Assembly: GCF_014279995.1 (NCBI RefSeq)
Contig: NZ_CP047935.1
Coordinates: forward strand, 407,243 to 471,242
Reading direction: 5' to 3'
DNA: 64,000 nt
DNA from: Synechococcus sp. BIOS-E4-1
GTDB lineage: Bacteria; Cyanobacteriota; Cyanobacteriia; PCC-6307; Cyanobiaceae
Position 1 is the first letter of the stretch; each line of letters opens with the position of its first letter. The position numbers and the translations under genes were made by a program. The notes below the pieces were generated by a model. That model was not told the DNA's origin and did no database searches. It saw nothing but the letters and a program-made list of their open reading frames with translations. Below, in pieces: positions 17,438 through 27,222 of the stretch.

Positions 17438-20346
17438 TCACGTCGATTCAGAACACTGCAGCAGCGCCCGCAGAGTGCCGGATGCTGGCTGTTCTGTCCG
17501 ACATCGCCTTCGTAGTGCCAGCAGCGTTCGCATTTGATCCCGCGAGCTCTGCTCACCTCAATGATCGCGGTGTCATCGGTCTGGTTGGCCAGGAGTTCGG
17601 CCCAGGGCTCTCCTCCTAATTGCAGTTGTGAGACCAGCAGCCAGTCGCGCAGGCCATCAGCCTCCGCGTCGCCGTTCTCGTTCAACCAGTTGAGGGCTGA
17701 TTCCAGCTCGGGCTTTCGGGTTTCGATCCTGACGGCTGCCTCCAGCGATGCCCCAAGTTCCTGTCGGCTACGGCAGTCTTCAAGAACTCTGTTCACCGCA
17801 GCACGCAGCTCGCGCAATCGCTGAATGGGTTCACTGAGGCTGGGATCGCGCCACTCGGGCGGAACGGTCGGCCAGCCGCGGTTGAAAATCGATGTCTCCT
17901 CCACCTGGTAGGGCAGGTTCTGCCAGATGTCCTCGGCCATGTGACAAAGCACAGGAGCAATCAGACCGGCCAGGCGTTCGATGATCAGAGACATCACGGT
18001 CTGGCAGCTTCGCCGTCGCCGGTCGGAGGGCGCACTCACATAGAGCCTGTCTTTGGCGATGTCGAGATAGAAGTTCGACAGATCGGTGACGCAGAAGTTC
18101 TGCAGCAACTGAAAGAAGCGGAAGAACTCATAGCTCTCGAAAGCTTCCGTGATTTCATCCATCACCTCCGCAGTGCGCTGCAGCATCCAGCGGTCCAGCA
18201 GTGGCAGCTCTGCCACAGCAACGGTGTCACTGCCTGGGTTAAAGTCGTGGAGGTTGCCAAGCAGGTAGCGGCTGGTGTTGCGAACCTTGCGGTAGACATC
18301 AGCGAGCTGACGCAGGATGCCGGCACCAATCGGCACATCAGCGGAGTAGTCAACCGAGCTCACCCACAGGCGCAGCACATCAGCGCCGTAGGCAGGCTCC
18401 TGCTTCTGATTCTTGCCGCCCTCGATGATCACCATCGGGTCGACAACGTTGCCCAGCGATTTGCTCATCTTGCGACCCTTCTCATCCAGGGCGAAACCGT
18501 GAGTGAGCACCCGTTGGTAAGGGGCATGGCCATTGACTGCCACCGAGGTGAGCAGTGAGCTCTGGAACCAGCCGCGATGTTGGTCTGAGCCCTCCAGGTA
18601 GAGGTCGGCGGGGTAGCTGAGGGTCTCTTTCTGGCTGGAGACTGCAGCCCAGCTGGAGCCGGAGTCGAACCACACGTCCATGGTGTCGGTGCCCTTGCGC
18701 CACTGGTCCGCCTGTTCGGCGTAGGCGGGTGGCAGCAGATCGGCTTCGTCCTTTTCCCACCACACGTCTGCACCGTATTCGCCGATCAGAGCTTCGATGT
18801 GAGCCAGTGTTTCGGCGTTGAGCAGCACGTCGCCTCCACGGCGGTTGTAGAAGACTGGGATCGGCACACCCCAGGTGCGCTGACGTGAGATGCACCAGTC
18901 GCCCCGCTCCTTCACCATCGCTTCGATGCGGTTGCGCCCTGAAGCGGGAGTCCACTCGACTTGATCAATGGCACTGAGGGCCTGCTGGCGGAAGCCGTCA
19001 ACGGAGGCGAACCATTGTTCTGTGGCACGGAAGATCGTGGGCTTTTTCGTGCGCCAGTCATAGGGGTAGCGGTGCCCGTAAGCCTCCTGCTTGAGCAGTG
19101 CACTGGCCGTCTCAAGCGCATCGATGATTGCCGGGTTGGCGTCCTTCAGGACGTTGAGGCCGGCGAAGGGTCCCGCCTCCTCGGTGAGGTTTCCTGCCTC
19201 GTCGACAGGGCAGAGCACCGGCAATCCGTTTTTCTGGCCCGTGTGAAAGTCGTCGACACCATGTCCGGGAGCGGTGTGCACCAGGCCGGTGCCTGATTCC
19301 GTGGTGATGTATTCGCCGCCAATCACAACGGGACTGGTGCGGTCCAGCAAAGGATGGCGATAGGTCAGTCCAGCGAGCAGCGCTCCTTTGACCGTTGCTT
19401 TGCGGACGAGTGGTAGCTCGAGCGTTTTGGCGAGGGAGTCGATCAGGTCGACGGCAACCAAAAGCAGTCGCCCGTTGCCATCGTCGGCCAGGGCGTAGTC
19501 CAGCCGTTCGTTCACCGAGACCGCAAGGTTGGCCGGCAGAGTCCAAGGGGTTGTGGTCCAGATCGCCACCTGAAGAGCCTGGCCGAGGGCATCGGCATCG
19601 CCTGGCAGGGCGATCCCCTCTGCTTTCAGGGCGTCGCGCAGGGCCGGGGGCAGTTCAACCGCTGGGAAGGCCACGTAAACGCTGGTGCTGGTGTGGCCAT
19701 CGGGATACTCAAGCTCGGCCTCAGCCAGAGCTGTCCGCGAACTGGGGCTCCAATGCACCGGTTTGAGGCCCCGGTAGATGTGCCCTTTGAGGACCATGTC
19801 CCCAAAGACTCTGATCTGTGCGGCTTCGTAGTCCTTCTGAAGAGTGAGGTAGGGCTGTTGCCAGTCGGCCCAGATGCCCCAGCGTTGAAACCCTTTCATC
19901 TGGCTTTCAACCTGCTTGCGGGCGTAGGCGGCAGCCTTTTTGCGCAGCTTGATCGGGGTGAGTGCTTGGCGCTGGTCGGAATCCATCGACTGCAGCACCT
20001 TCAGCTCGATCGGCAGGCCATGGCAGTCCCATCCAGGGATGTACCGAACCTTGCGTCCTCGCAGGATCTGGTATTTGTTGATCACATCCTTGAGAACCTT
20101 GTTCAAGGCATGGCCCATATGCAGGGGGCCGTTGGCGTAGGGCGGTCCGTCGTGCAGCGTGAAGACCGCCCCAGGGTTGTGGAGGCCGAGCTTCAGGTCG
20201 ATGCCTTGTTCTGCCCAGAACGCCTGCAGCTCCGGTTCCCGCTTCACCGCATTGGCACGCATGCCGAAGCTGGTCTGCAGCAGGTTGAGCGTGTCCTTGT
20301 AGGAGGGACGTCCTTCGGCATTGGCGTCGCGCGTCTCCTTGCTCAC
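17422..20346 (-). CDS. ileS: Isoleucyl-tRNA synthetase
   Basis: A 974-residue class I synthetase. The HIGH-type motif is GPLHMGHAL near residue 75, KMSKS is present as [10 protein letters not shown] near residue 622, and the editing domain contains [17 protein letters not shown]-terminal zinc finger has [12 protein letters not shown] and CGRC. Together these identify bacterial-type IleRS with the zinc-binding tail. It is convergent with the small gene at 17144. No T-box or leader was looked for beyond the 22-bp gap to the next gene. Confidence 0.97.
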   Translation of the reverse strand: MSKETRDANAEGRPSYKDTLNLLQTSFGMRANAVKREPELQAFWAEQGIDLKLGLHNPGAVFTLHDGPPYANGPLHMGHALNKVLKDVINKYQILRGRKVRYIPGWDCHGLPIELKVLQSMDSDQRQALTPIKLRKKAAAYARKQVESQMKGFQRWGIWADWQQPYLTLQKDYEAAQIRVFGDMVLKGHIYRGLKPVHWSPSSRTALAEAELEYPDGHTSTSVYVAFPAVELPPALRDALKAEGIALPGDADALGQALQVAIWTTTPWTLPANLAVSVNERLDYALADDGNGRLLLVAVDLIDSLAKTLELPLVRKATVKGALLAGLTYRHPLLDRTSPVVIGGEYITTESGTGLVHTAPGHGVDDFHTGQKNGLPVLCPVDEAGNLTEEAGPFAGLNVLKDANPAIIDALETASALLKQEAYGHRYPYDWRTKKPTIFRATEQWFASVDGFRQQALSAIDQVEWTPASGRNRIEAMVKERGDWCISRQRTWGVPIPVFYNRRGGDVLLNAETLAHIEALIGEYGADVWWEKDEADLLPPAYAEQADQWRKGTDTMDVWFDSGSSWAAVSSQKETLSYPADLYLEGSDQHRGWFQSSLLTSVAVNGHAPYQRVLTHGFALDEKGRKMSKSLGNVVDPMVIIEGGKNQKQEPAYGADVLRLWVSSVDYSADVPIGAGILRQLADVYRKVRNTSRYLLGNLHDFNPGSDTVAVAELPLLDRWMLQRTAEVMDEITEAFESYEFFRFFQLLQNFCVTDLSNFYLDIAKDRLYVSAPSDRRRRSCQTVMSLIIERLAGLIAPVLCHMAEDIWQNLPYQVEETSIFNRGWPTVPPEWRDPSLSEPIQRLRELRAAVNRVLEDCRSRQELGASLEAAVRIETRKPELESALNWLNENGDAEADGLRDWLLVSQLQLGGEPWAELLANQTDDTAIIEVSRARGIKCERCWHYEGDVGQNSQHPALCGRCCSVLNRRDHQLA

Positions 20347-20368
20347 GGTTGGGCAGCTGCAGACGAAA

Positions 20369-20905
20369 TTATCCGTCCTCGCTGGCCGACTTGGGTGCGC
20401 TTACCTCCTTGGGCTTCTCCAGGGCTGCTGAAGGAGTTTGCTCCGGGGTGCCTTGCTGGTTGGAGTCCTCTGGACGAACCCAGCGTTTGCCGCTGCGGTT
20501 GCTGCCCTCTTCACGATTGGCAGCGGGTGGTTCGGGTTTCAGGCTGCCGAAAGCTGAACCGATATTGCTTAGCAGGGTGGTGAACGAAGTTCCGAGTTGT
20601 TGCACGCTTGTCGCCCAACGTTCTTTTGAGCGGAGGCGCTTCTGCTCCTCCTGGCTGAGATGTTGCCAGCGTGATTGGGCCACTTCTGCTCCCAGTCGAC
20701 TGATGAGCAATGCGCTGCAGATGACGGCGAGCATCGGTGCGCCGCGCAGACGGTCACTGCTGGTGACCAGAACCAGGCCGAGTAACAGCACAACGCCCCC
20801 CCAAACCCCATCCCTGGGCCGGCTCAGCTCAGTGGCGAGCAATGGCAGCAGCAGTACCGCCAGGCCCAGCAACAGGCAGAGGTCTCCTGCGATTGTGGCC
20901 AGCAT
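20369..20905 (-). CDS. Membrane protein with charged C-terminal tail (possibly Ycf66-like)
   Basis: A 178-residue protein with three hydrophobic N-terminal helices ([49 protein letters not shown]) and a basic helix [18 protein letters not shown] Pro/Ser/Glu-rich tail follows that is probably disordered. The overall form recalls Ycf66-type proteins, but similarity is weak by eye and I give no firm name. It lies 22 bp upstream of ileS on the same strand and may be co-transcribed. Confidence 0.55.
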   Translation of the reverse strand: MLATIAGDLCLLLGLAVLLLPLLATELSRPRDGVWGGVVLLLGLVLVTSSDRLRGAPMLAVICSALLISRLGAEVAQSRWQHLSQEEQKRLRSKERWATSVQQLGTSFTTLLSNIGSAFGSLKPEPPAANREEGSNRSGKRWVRPEDSNQQGTPEQTPSAALEKPKEVSAPKSASEDG

Positions 20906-20959
20906 TAAGGCGTCCGCGTGTCTGAGTGCATTCTGGTTCTCTGCCTAGAGTTGCAACCT

Positions 20960-21041
20960 GCCCATCTGGCGGAATTGGTAGACGCGCTGGTTTTAGGTAC
21001 CAGTGGCTTCGGTCGTGGGGGTTCAAGTCCCCCGGTGGGCA
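20960..21041 (+). tRNA. tRNA-Leu (anticodon UAG)
   Basis: The sequence folds as a class II tRNA. The acceptor pair is GCCCATC with GGTGGGC plus discriminator A, the D region is TGGCGGAATTGGTAGACG, and the anticodon stem CTGGT/ACCAG encloses TTTAGGT (anticodon TAG). The T arm is GGGGGTTCAAGTCCCCC, preceded by a variable region containing TGGCTTCGGTCGT. CCA is not encoded. Confidence 0.97.
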
Positions 21042-21095
21042 TCCGTTTCCCTAATTTGGTTCAACTCTCTGCGGTCAGCCAATCTCCCCTCGCTG

Positions 21096-22124
21096 ATGAC
21101 ACAGGCTCTCACAAAACCTGCAACGCAAGGCACCGAGAAGCGCCTGCGCTCTGTTCCGAGGGAATTCCTGGCACCACCTGCAGCTTTGAACCTCACTCTG
21201 GGGTTGTTCATCGGTGGTTATGTGCTGGCCGCACTGACCATCTGGGGCTGGTTTTCAGCGGGATGGCCCCTGCCAGTGCTCTTGAGCACAGGTTTTCTGG
21301 CTTTGCACCTGGAAGGCACCGTCATCCATGACGCCTGCCACAAATCGGCCCATCCGGTTCCCTGGATCAATCAGGCCATGGGTCATGGATCAGCACTCTT
21401 GCTCGGGTTCAGTTTTCCTGTGTTCACGAGGGTTCATCTGGAGCATCACGCCCATGTGAACGATCCAAGTAATGATCCGGATCACATCGTGAGCACCTTT
21501 GGACCTCTTTGGCTGATCGCTCCGAGATTCTTCTATCACGAGTGGTTTTTCTTTCAGCGCCGGTTGTGGAAGCGCTGGGAATTGATGCAGTGGGGGCTTG
21601 AGCGCAGTGTGTTTCTGGTGATTGTTCTCGCTGCTGCCAAGTTTCAATTTCTCCCTTTCATCTTCAATTGCTGGTTTGCTCCAGCTCTGATGGTGGGCGT
21701 GACTCTGGGGCTCTTTTTTGATTACCTTCCCCACCGACCTTTTACGTCCCGTAATCGCTGGAAAAACTCCAGGATCTATCCAGGCAGGTTAATGAACTGG
21801 TTGATCATGGGTCAGAACTACCACCTTATTCATCATCTCTGGCCATCAATTCCCTGGTTTGATTACAAGCCTGCTTATGAAGCCACAAAGCCTTTGCTGG
21901 ATTCCAAAGGCTCACCCCAACGTCTGGGAATTTTTGAAACACGCCGTGATGGGTATAACTTCCTCTATGACATTCTTGTCGGTGTTCGCAGCCATAAACG
22001 CCGCAGGGGGAAAATGCGTCGCGTGGCCAGGTTCATGCCGTTGCGTCGATTGAGGCGTTCATGGCTTGGATTTGTCAATCAAATTGCGATCAAAACCGAG
22101 CAAAAGCGTCACTCCTCTCGCTGA
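21096..22124 (+). CDS. crtR: CrtR-type beta-carotene hydroxylase
   Basis: This 342-residue membrane di-iron enzyme hydroxylates beta-carotene toward zeaxanthin, a major carotenoid of marine Synechococcus. The histidine boxes of the fatty-acid-desaturase-like hydroxylase family are present: HDACHKSAH, HLEHHAH, and YHLIHHLWPSIPW near the C-terminus. Hydrophobic segments flank them. Start at ATG 21096, 54 bp after the tRNA-Leu. The end is very basic (HKRRRGKMRRVARF). It is convergent with gatC. Confidence 0.9.
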   Translation: MTQALTKPATQGTEKRLRSVPREFLAPPAALNLTLGLFIGGYVLAALTIWGWFSAGWPLPVLLSTGFLALHLEGTVIHDACHKSAHPVPWINQAMGHGSALLLGFSFPVFTRVHLEHHAHVNDPSNDPDHIVSTFGPLWLIAPRFFYHEWFFFQRRLWKRWELMQWGLERSVFLVIVLAAAKFQFLPFIFNCWFAPALMVGVTLGLFFDYLPHRPFTSRNRWKNSRIYPGRLMNWLIMGQNYHLIHHLWPSIPWFDYKPAYEATKPLLDSKGSPQRLGIFETRRDGYNFLYDILVGVRSHKRRRGKMRRVARFMPLRRLRRSWLGFVNQIAIKTEQKRHSSR

Positions 22125-22125
22125 A

Positions 22126-22419
22126 TCATTCAGCCAGGATTCTGGGTACTCGGAAAAAATCTCCTTCTCTGAGAGGCGCCTGTTCCAGGAGTTCCTCGCG
22201 CACCTTGGTGGGTTCCACCTTGTCTTCTCTGGTGGCATTCACCACCTCCACTGCACGGGTTGTAGGAGGAACACCTTCCGTGTTCACGCCCTGGAGCTGA
22301 TCCACATAATCGAGAATGCGCTCGAGCTGACCTGTGTAGGCCGTAATTTTCTCCTCGGGCAGATCGAGGCGGGCCAGATGGGCCACCTTGCGTACGTCGT
22401 CGGCAGTGATCTTGCTCAT
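22126..22419 (-). CDS. gatC: Aspartyl/glutamyl-tRNA amidotransferase subunit C
   Basis: A 97-residue subunit of the GatCAB complex that amidates Glu-tRNA(Gln). Hallmarks: it begins with an [15 protein letters not shown] motif, then [21 protein letters not shown], then a [17 protein letters not shown] central region and an [19 protein letters not shown] end. It starts 4 bp inside the stop of the creatininase-family gene upstream (ATGA overlap), so both are in one operon. Confidence 0.95.
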   Translation of the reverse strand: MSKITADDVRKVAHLARLDLPEEKITAYTGQLERILDYVDQLQGVNTEGVPPTTRAVEVVNATREDKVEPTKVREELLEQAPLREGDFFRVPRILAE

Positions 22420-23204
22420 GCAGCGGCGAGAAAAGCTTCAAGATCCTCGCGCAACGCCATCGCGGCTGTGTTCAACAGCTCATGGCCATGTTCGGGCCTT
22501 GCCAGAAAGGGGTCTGAACCCATGCGTCCGTCCGGGTAGCGGCGCCGGAAGTCCGCTGGTCCATGAATCGATCCGCAGGGCGCCGGTTCCGGTAGCGATC
22601 TCTGCTTGTTGATCAGGCTGTCATGGAGATGCAGGGTGACGGCAATCTCGCTGGGGGTGGCGTGCTGGCCCTCACGATTGCCATAGAGCTCATGGGCGCG
22701 CCTCATCACAGGACCCGCCATGAACCAGTTCGCCAGCCTGCAGCGCAAACGTGGGGCAACCTCCAGGCCGCGGCTTGCGGCGGTGCCATAGGCCTGGGCA
22801 AAGGCAGCTTTGGTCGTGGCGATGTTACCGCCGTGACCATTCACCACCAGGATTCGCTCGAAGCCGTGGGTGGCCAGTGACATCACGAGGTCGTGCATCA
22901 CGGCCATCAAGGTCGCGGGCTGCAGGCTCATGGTGCCCGCAAATCCAAGATGGTGTTCGGCCATGCCGAAAGCCTGCACGGGTGTGACCAATACACCGCT
23001 CAGCTGTCCCAGCTCGAGTGCCACTGCTTCGGCGGTCAGGGCATCGGTGCCGATAGCGCCTGTCGGGCCGTGTTGCTCCGTGGATCCAAGGGGCACGATG
23101 ATTCCCTTGCAACTCTGCAGGTACTGATCAACGTCGGGCCAGCTCTGTAGAGCCAGGCGAATGGCGTCTTTGCTGGCGGCCGGGCCGGGGAGGATGGAAG
23201 GCAT
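22416..23204 (-). CDS. Creatininase-family amidohydrolase
   Basis: A 262-residue protein of the creatininase/FAPy-deformylase family. Metal-binding motifs are visible: [20 protein letters not shown] near residue 37, [29 protein letters not shown], and a later [11 protein letters not shown]-like segment ([14 protein letters not shown]). Substrates of cyanobacterial members are not established. The gene is coupled to gatC downstream and lies 44 bp from the small membrane-protein gene upstream. Confidence 0.85.
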   Translation of the reverse strand: MPSILPGPAASKDAIRLALQSWPDVDQYLQSCKGIIVPLGSTEQHGPTGAIGTDALTAEAVALELGQLSGVLVTPVQAFGMAEHHLGFAGTMSLQPATLMAVMHDLVMSLATHGFERILVVNGHGGNIATTKAAFAQAYGTAASRGLEVAPRLRCRLANWFMAGPVMRRAHELYGNREGQHATPSEIAVTLHLHDSLINKQRSLPEPAPCGSIHGPADFRRRYPDGRMGSDPFLARPEHGHELLNTAAMALREDLEAFLAAA

Positions 23205-23248
23205 GCCGAGCGTGGCGTGGGCTTGATGATCGATCTTGCTAGGTGTCT

Positions 23249-23392
23249 CTAGTGAGCTGTGCCGTTGCCGTCGTACTGATCAGTGTTGTAGTACCCGCCC
23301 TGAGTTCCGAAGAACAGGGTGGCGGTCACAAACAGACCGCTGCTGAACAACAGCACGGTGCCCAGGTTGAAGCCGGAGAGTGCAGCATCCAT
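23249..23392 (-). CDS. 47-residue single-span membrane protein
   Basis: This is a short gene. It begins MDAALSGFNLGTVLLFSSGL, has one hydrophobic span (about residues 8-30), and ends with a polar Tyr/Asn/Asp tail, GGYYNTDQYDGNGTAH. The composition and size resemble small photosystem or NDH subunits, but I cannot match it to a named one. It starts 4 bp after the stop of the transporter gene on the same strand, which argues for translation in that operon. I believe similar proteins occur in other marine Synechococcus; this is from memory. Confidence 0.7.
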   Translation of the reverse strand: MDAALSGFNLGTVLLFSSGLFVTATLFFGTQGGYYNTDQYDGNGTAH

Positions 23393-23396
23393 GGCT

Positions 23397-24176
23397 TTAG
23401 ATCCGTTTCTCCAAGCCTGGCAGGGGATCGATGCTTGTCATCACTTGCATGCAGGGATCGTCATCGCCGCCGATCTCACTGCCGCTGCTGGGGATCTCCA
23501 GCCAGTGTCTCAGCCAACCGGTGATCCAGATGAAAGGAAGCGTGTCCGCCAGTGCAGCGAAGGATTTGAACAGATAGCCGCTGGCGATGAACGAGATCAG
23601 TTGCGGAGCCACGGGTTCACCGGGCCGCACAGGCAACACACCAGAGGCGTAATGGCTGATCAGCACGACAGCGCTCGTGTCCACCAGCTGGCTCACCAGC
23701 GTGGAGCCGTTGTTGCGCAGCCAGAGAGCCTTGCCATTGCTCACCCTTTTCCAGAAATGGAACATCCGCACATCCACGAATTGGGCCGTGAGGTAGGCGG
23801 CCATGGAGGCGATCACTGAGCCAAAGGCCAGGCGTTGAATTTCGAAGAAGGTGGCATCGGGTGCACCGTCCACGCCTGGTAACACTCCGCCCAGCCAGAG
23901 GATCAGCACGACCCAGCCGTTGAGCAGCAGTCCAACCCAGACAACCTGAGCTGCTCTCTTTTCCCCCCAGAGCTCGCTGATCAGGTCTGTACAGAGAAAG
24001 GTGATCGGGTAGGGCAGGGCGCCAACGGCCACCACGACTGGCCATGAGCCGATGTGACCCAGCTCGAGAAAACGGGTCAGGCCCAGGATGTTGAGCATGC
24101 CCAGCGTTCCCAGGAAGAGGCCTGCAAGGACTAGAAAGCAGAATTCTCGCCGTTGCTGCAGCTCGGGATTCATCAT
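23397..24176 (-). CDS. yhhQ: VUT-family (YhhQ-like) transporter, probable queuosine-precursor uptake
   Basis: A 259-residue protein with about six membrane helices and the VUT/YhhQ signature region PYPITFLCTDLISELWGEKRA, plus AAYLTAQFVDVRMFHFWKR. Family members import queuosine precursors (preQ0/preQ1); this is inferred from family membership only. The gene marks the left edge of the accessory island. A degenerate fragment resembling its 5' end recurs at 26513-26583 inside the island. Confidence 0.85.
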   Translation of the reverse strand: MMNPELQQRREFCFLVLAGLFLGTLGMLNILGLTRFLELGHIGSWPVVVAVGALPYPITFLCTDLISELWGEKRAAQVVWVGLLLNGWVVLILWLGGVLPGVDGAPDATFFEIQRLAFGSVIASMAAYLTAQFVDVRMFHFWKRVSNGKALWLRNNGSTLVSQLVDTSAVVLISHYASGVLPVRPGEPVAPQLISFIASGYLFKSFAALADTLPFIWITGWLRHWLEIPSSGSEIGGDDDPCMQVMTSIDPLPGLEKRI

Positions 24177-24231
24177 TGACGCTTCTCGATGGTTTCAGGC
24201 TGGCGGTTATTCATCTCTCTCACTGTTTTTT

Positions 24232-26253
24232 TTAGATGTTGAAAAGCCCGCTTTCTCGTAAAACGGCTTCTGCCGGCTTCAAAAGCTCTTTGTAATTGTT
24301 CCAGCCGCCAACAGATCTATTGCTGATGGGTCGACGAGCCTGTATGACGCTCGCGGTATTGATACTCCTATCGCTTTGCTCTGGATGTAGATAATGATCA
24401 TTCCATTGCAGGCCAATCCAATCAATTAACTCTCTGGCTTGGTTCTCCGGACTGTTTGTGAAGTTGTCGTAGTCAAAAGTGAAAATTTGATTACCTGCAT
24501 TTTCCTTTAACGGGGAGAGTAATTCTTGTTGATGTATTATAAATTTGGCCGCATCTACCGGGTCTGCGGTGTAATTATTCCCGGCGCTCAGGTTGCTTCT
24601 AAGCATGGAAAGTACATTGTCGAGGGGATTTCTGCGACAGTGGATAATTTTTGCGGCGGGCATTGAACGATTGATTGCTTCCGCAAATCTAAAATTGTAG
24701 AGATTTTTGTCGACGCTATGAGTGAATTTTTTCAGTGGTTCATTTGCTGCTTTCGTGTAAGCATTGGCTAGTTTAGATCGTTCGGTTGGCAAGTTGTTCT
24801 CCGCTTTTTCATGAGCAAGGGCTTGGACAAATGCTTGGGATTCTCCAAGATCTTTGATGTTGGGATTTGTTGCTAAGACTGACTCGAGTAGCGTCGAGCC
24901 ACAGCGGGGAGCTCCAACAATAAAAATTCTGCCTGTTCCGTCACTTGGCTCACCAATTTGAATTTTTTCAGATATTGATAAAGCTAAGGTGGATTCTTTT
25001 AGCTGAGAGGCAAGGTCTGAACTCATGTAAATTAGCTTTTGCTTGTTTGCATTGGCTAAATGCTGAGCTGCTTTTGTGTAATTTTGTGCTTTATGAAAGC
25101 AGTTTGCCAGCGCAAACTCTAAAAATGAAGCTTCTCTATTGTTAAATTCTTTTTTGTCGAGCTTTTCTATGTCTGCGGCTAATTTGATCGCTTCCTCGCT
25201 ACTGTTAAGGCTCTTGCTAAGTTCAAAAAATGCGGCCGTATTTTTAGGATTGAGTTCTATTGCTCGAAGGAAGTAGAGAATGCCTTCATCGATGTCTCCT
25301 CTTTTCTGTTGTGCCCGACCAATTGCGCGCAAAACATCTGAGTTATCCGGATCCATCTCAATCGCCTTTTGATAGCTGTCAATGGCTGCTGTGAGCTCGC
25401 CCTTGCTCTGGAGAGCATTGCCCAGGTTGTAATAGGTGCCTGGGTGGTCGGGTTGGAGTTGGAGTGCGGTGCTGTAGCAGGCAATGGCAGATGTGAGCTC
25501 GCCCTGCTTCTGGAGGGCATTCCCCAGGTTGTAATGAGCCCCGGGATAGTCGGGCTGAATTTGGAGGGCCGTGTTGTAGGAGGCGATAGCAGCTGTAAGG
25601 TCCCCTTGTTCCTGTAGAGCATCGCCCAGGTTGTAATGAGCGTCTGGGTAGTTGGGCTGGAGTTGGAGTGCAGCCCTGTATGAGTCAATGGCAGCTCTGA
25701 GCTCGCCCTGCTCCTGGAGCGCAACTCCCAGGTTGTTATGAGCGTCTGGGTAGTTGGGTTGGAGTTGGAGGGCAGCCCTGTATGAGTCAATGGCAGCTCT
25801 GAGGTCGCCCTGCTCTTGGAGAGCATTACCCAGGTTGTAGTGGGCGTCTGGGTAGTTGGGCTGGAGTTGCAGGGCGGTGTTGTAGGAGGTGATGGCAGCT
25901 GCGAGGTCACCTTTCTTTTTGAGCGCATTTCCCAGGTTGTTATGAGCATCTGGGTAATTGGGCTCCAATTCTATAGTTTTCCTGAGCAGATCTATAAGCT
26001 CATTAAATCTGCCCTGCATTCCCAAGATTGCAGCCAGGTTTCCATAGACAATGTGATTTTTTGTTCCTGATGTAATTAAGTCTCTATAAATACGCTCTGC
26101 TTCTTGCGGTTTCCCCTGATTAATTAGTTCGATGGCTTGGTGCTCTTTGCGGGTGTGATCCGTAAAGCTTCTTTTTTTATCAGGGTTGCCATTTTTCGAT
26201 TTACTTTTGGGGGTGTTGGAGAATCCAGAGCTCTTTCTTCTGGGCTTGCTCAC
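24232..26253 (-). CDS. TPR-repeat sulfotransferase
   Basis: A 673-residue soluble protein. Residues about 35-330 form eight or nine 34-residue tetratricopeptide repeats; six are close copies of the YPDAHYNLGNALQEQGDL type. From about residue 441 comes a PAPS-dependent sulfotransferase domain: IFIVGAPRCGSTLLESVL (5'-phosphosulfate loop) and CRRNPLDNVLSMLRSNL (3'-phosphate region). TPR-sulfotransferases modify proteins or glycans; the acceptor here is unknown. It is the first gene of the AT-rich island and uses more A/T-ending codons than flanking core genes. The start follows a Lys/Ser-rich leader. Confidence 0.88.
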   Translation of the reverse strand: MSKPRRKSSGFSNTPKSKSKNGNPDKKRSFTDHTRKEHQAIELINQGKPQEAERIYRDLITSGTKNHIVYGNLAAILGMQGRFNELIDLLRKTIELEPNYPDAHNNLGNALKKKGDLAAAITSYNTALQLQPNYPDAHYNLGNALQEQGDLRAAIDSYRAALQLQPNYPDAHNNLGVALQEQGELRAAIDSYRAALQLQPNYPDAHYNLGDALQEQGDLTAAIASYNTALQIQPDYPGAHYNLGNALQKQGELTSAIACYSTALQLQPDHPGTYYNLGNALQSKGELTAAIDSYQKAIEMDPDNSDVLRAIGRAQQKRGDIDEGILYFLRAIELNPKNTAAFFELSKSLNSSEEAIKLAADIEKLDKKEFNNREASFLEFALANCFHKAQNYTKAAQHLANANKQKLIYMSSDLASQLKESTLALSISEKIQIGEPSDGTGRIFIVGAPRCGSTLLESVLATNPNIKDLGESQAFVQALAHEKAENNLPTERSKLANAYTKAANEPLKKFTHSVDKNLYNFRFAEAINRSMPAAKIIHCRRNPLDNVLSMLRSNLSAGNNYTADPVDAAKFIIHQQELLSPLKENAGNQIFTFDYDNFTNSPENQARELIDWIGLQWNDHYLHPEQSDRSINTASVIQARRPISNRSVGGWNNYKELLKPAEAVLRESGLFNI
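25370..25970 (-). repeat. Tandem 102-bp repeats encoding the TPR array
   Basis: About six consecutive 102-bp units within the TPR-sulfotransferase gene are near copies, each containing variants of the block AGGTTGTAATGAGCGTCTGG (plus-strand reading). Copies differ at a minority of positions. Units in phase with the 34-residue TPR are prone to gain or loss by slippage or recombination, so repeat number may vary between strains. Confidence 0.85.
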
Positions 26254-26341
26254 GATTGATCAGGAGGGTTCAGTCAAGGTTAGGGAAGTTTTCAAGCCAC
26301 ATCGGATAGTCACAAAGCCTGTTCCTACGGGTTCTTACGCT

Positions 26342-26478
26342 CTACCAAGCACTTTCTTCTGCCACCCTGCAGAGGTGCTGGAAGCTGACCTGGTGGGCTG
26401 CCGGCTCGTTAAACGCTCATGAGCTCTTGGGCGTGAATTTGAAGACAGGGGCGTATTCCTCGATTGAGCCTGTTGCCA
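26342..26478 (+). pseudogene. Truncated duplicate of the mpg 5' end (copy 1)
   Basis: The stretch translates as LPSTFFCHPAEVLEADLVGC then RLVKR and a stop, matching [20 protein letters not shown] at the start of the glycosylase gene near 32494. After a deletion of about 11 bases the homology continues in another frame as GVNLKTGAYSSIEPVAT, matching [17 protein letters not shown]. The similarity then ends abruptly. It is a 5' fragment with a frameshift, so it cannot make enzyme. See the mpg repeat and junction findings. Confidence 0.8.
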
Positions 26479-26512
26479 CAACAATCGATCAGAAGTCGTT
26501 GTTTTTAGTGCA

Positions 26513-26583
26513 AGAAAGCCTTTCAGTGCAGGAATGTTGAGGATCGTAAGCGTCCCTAGAAACAGCTCTGCCAGCACCAGATG
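26513..26583 (-). pseudogene. Fragment resembling the 5' region of the VUT transporter gene
   Basis: Read on the minus strand this encodes LVLAELFLGTLTILNIPALK then GFLAL. It aligns without gaps to LVLAGLFLGTLGMLNILGLT then RFLEL near the N-terminus of the transporter at 23397-24176. No continuation of the gene is found on either side. It lies about 35 bp after the end of the truncated mpg copy and faces it. Confidence 0.7.
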
Positions 26584-27222
26584 AGTGATGTCCCCTTGGC
26601 CTGAAAAGCGTTCGCCTTCTAGGCGTCGAGCAGTGGTGGTAGTTGCAGCAAAGCTGATTGCTATTGAAAAAGTTGGCTGTTAGATGCTTCCGTGGCGAAC
26701 GCGGTTGCTGAAGGGAATTCCTGGTGCTAGTCCCAAGAGAGATCTGCGGCGTGAAGTGAAAAGGTTGCCGGACCACGCTCTTGCAGCCTGCTGCGGGGAT
26801 GACTGTTCGATACCCGCTGCTGAGCCATGTTGAGATGGCATAGCGGTCAGGCAAACAGTTTTCGATTTAGAAAGGTCAAATTGTACTGATAAAATGATGT
26901 GATTTTGACTCCTTGTCGAGCTATAGGAGCTCCTTGACTTGTCACACAAACGAAGCATGTTCTCATCCTTTTGTTACGATTTTCGATATATTCTTGTCGA
27001 GGTTGAAGCGGCTTCTGGGTTTGAGCGGTGGTTTTGATGAACGCCTGGAGTTCGAATTGATGATGATCAGCTTTATTCAGGTTCAAAAGCATCGAAGCAG
27101 TTTATAGATTCATTCTAGGTTGTAAGCACTTAGTTGCTGTATTGTCTCGATTAGACATCTTCCGCAGCGAGTCTTCAGAAGCAGTGGCAATAGAATTAAA
27201 GAAAGCCTTAGCAGTTTAATTC
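26584..27222. other. AT-rich stretch without a convincing gene
   Basis: These 640 bases hold several short open frames on both strands (for example 26847-27092 on the minus strand), but none has family-like sequence or a clear ribosome-binding site. The right-hand part, about 27100-27222, is AT-rich and probably contains the promoter of the gene starting at 27223. Gene remnants too decayed to recognise are possible. Confidence 0.5.

Noticed and set aside
26847-27092. Minus-strand open frame in the island spacer
   Set aside because: No family-like sequence, no ribosome-binding site, and AT-rich context; treated as chance.
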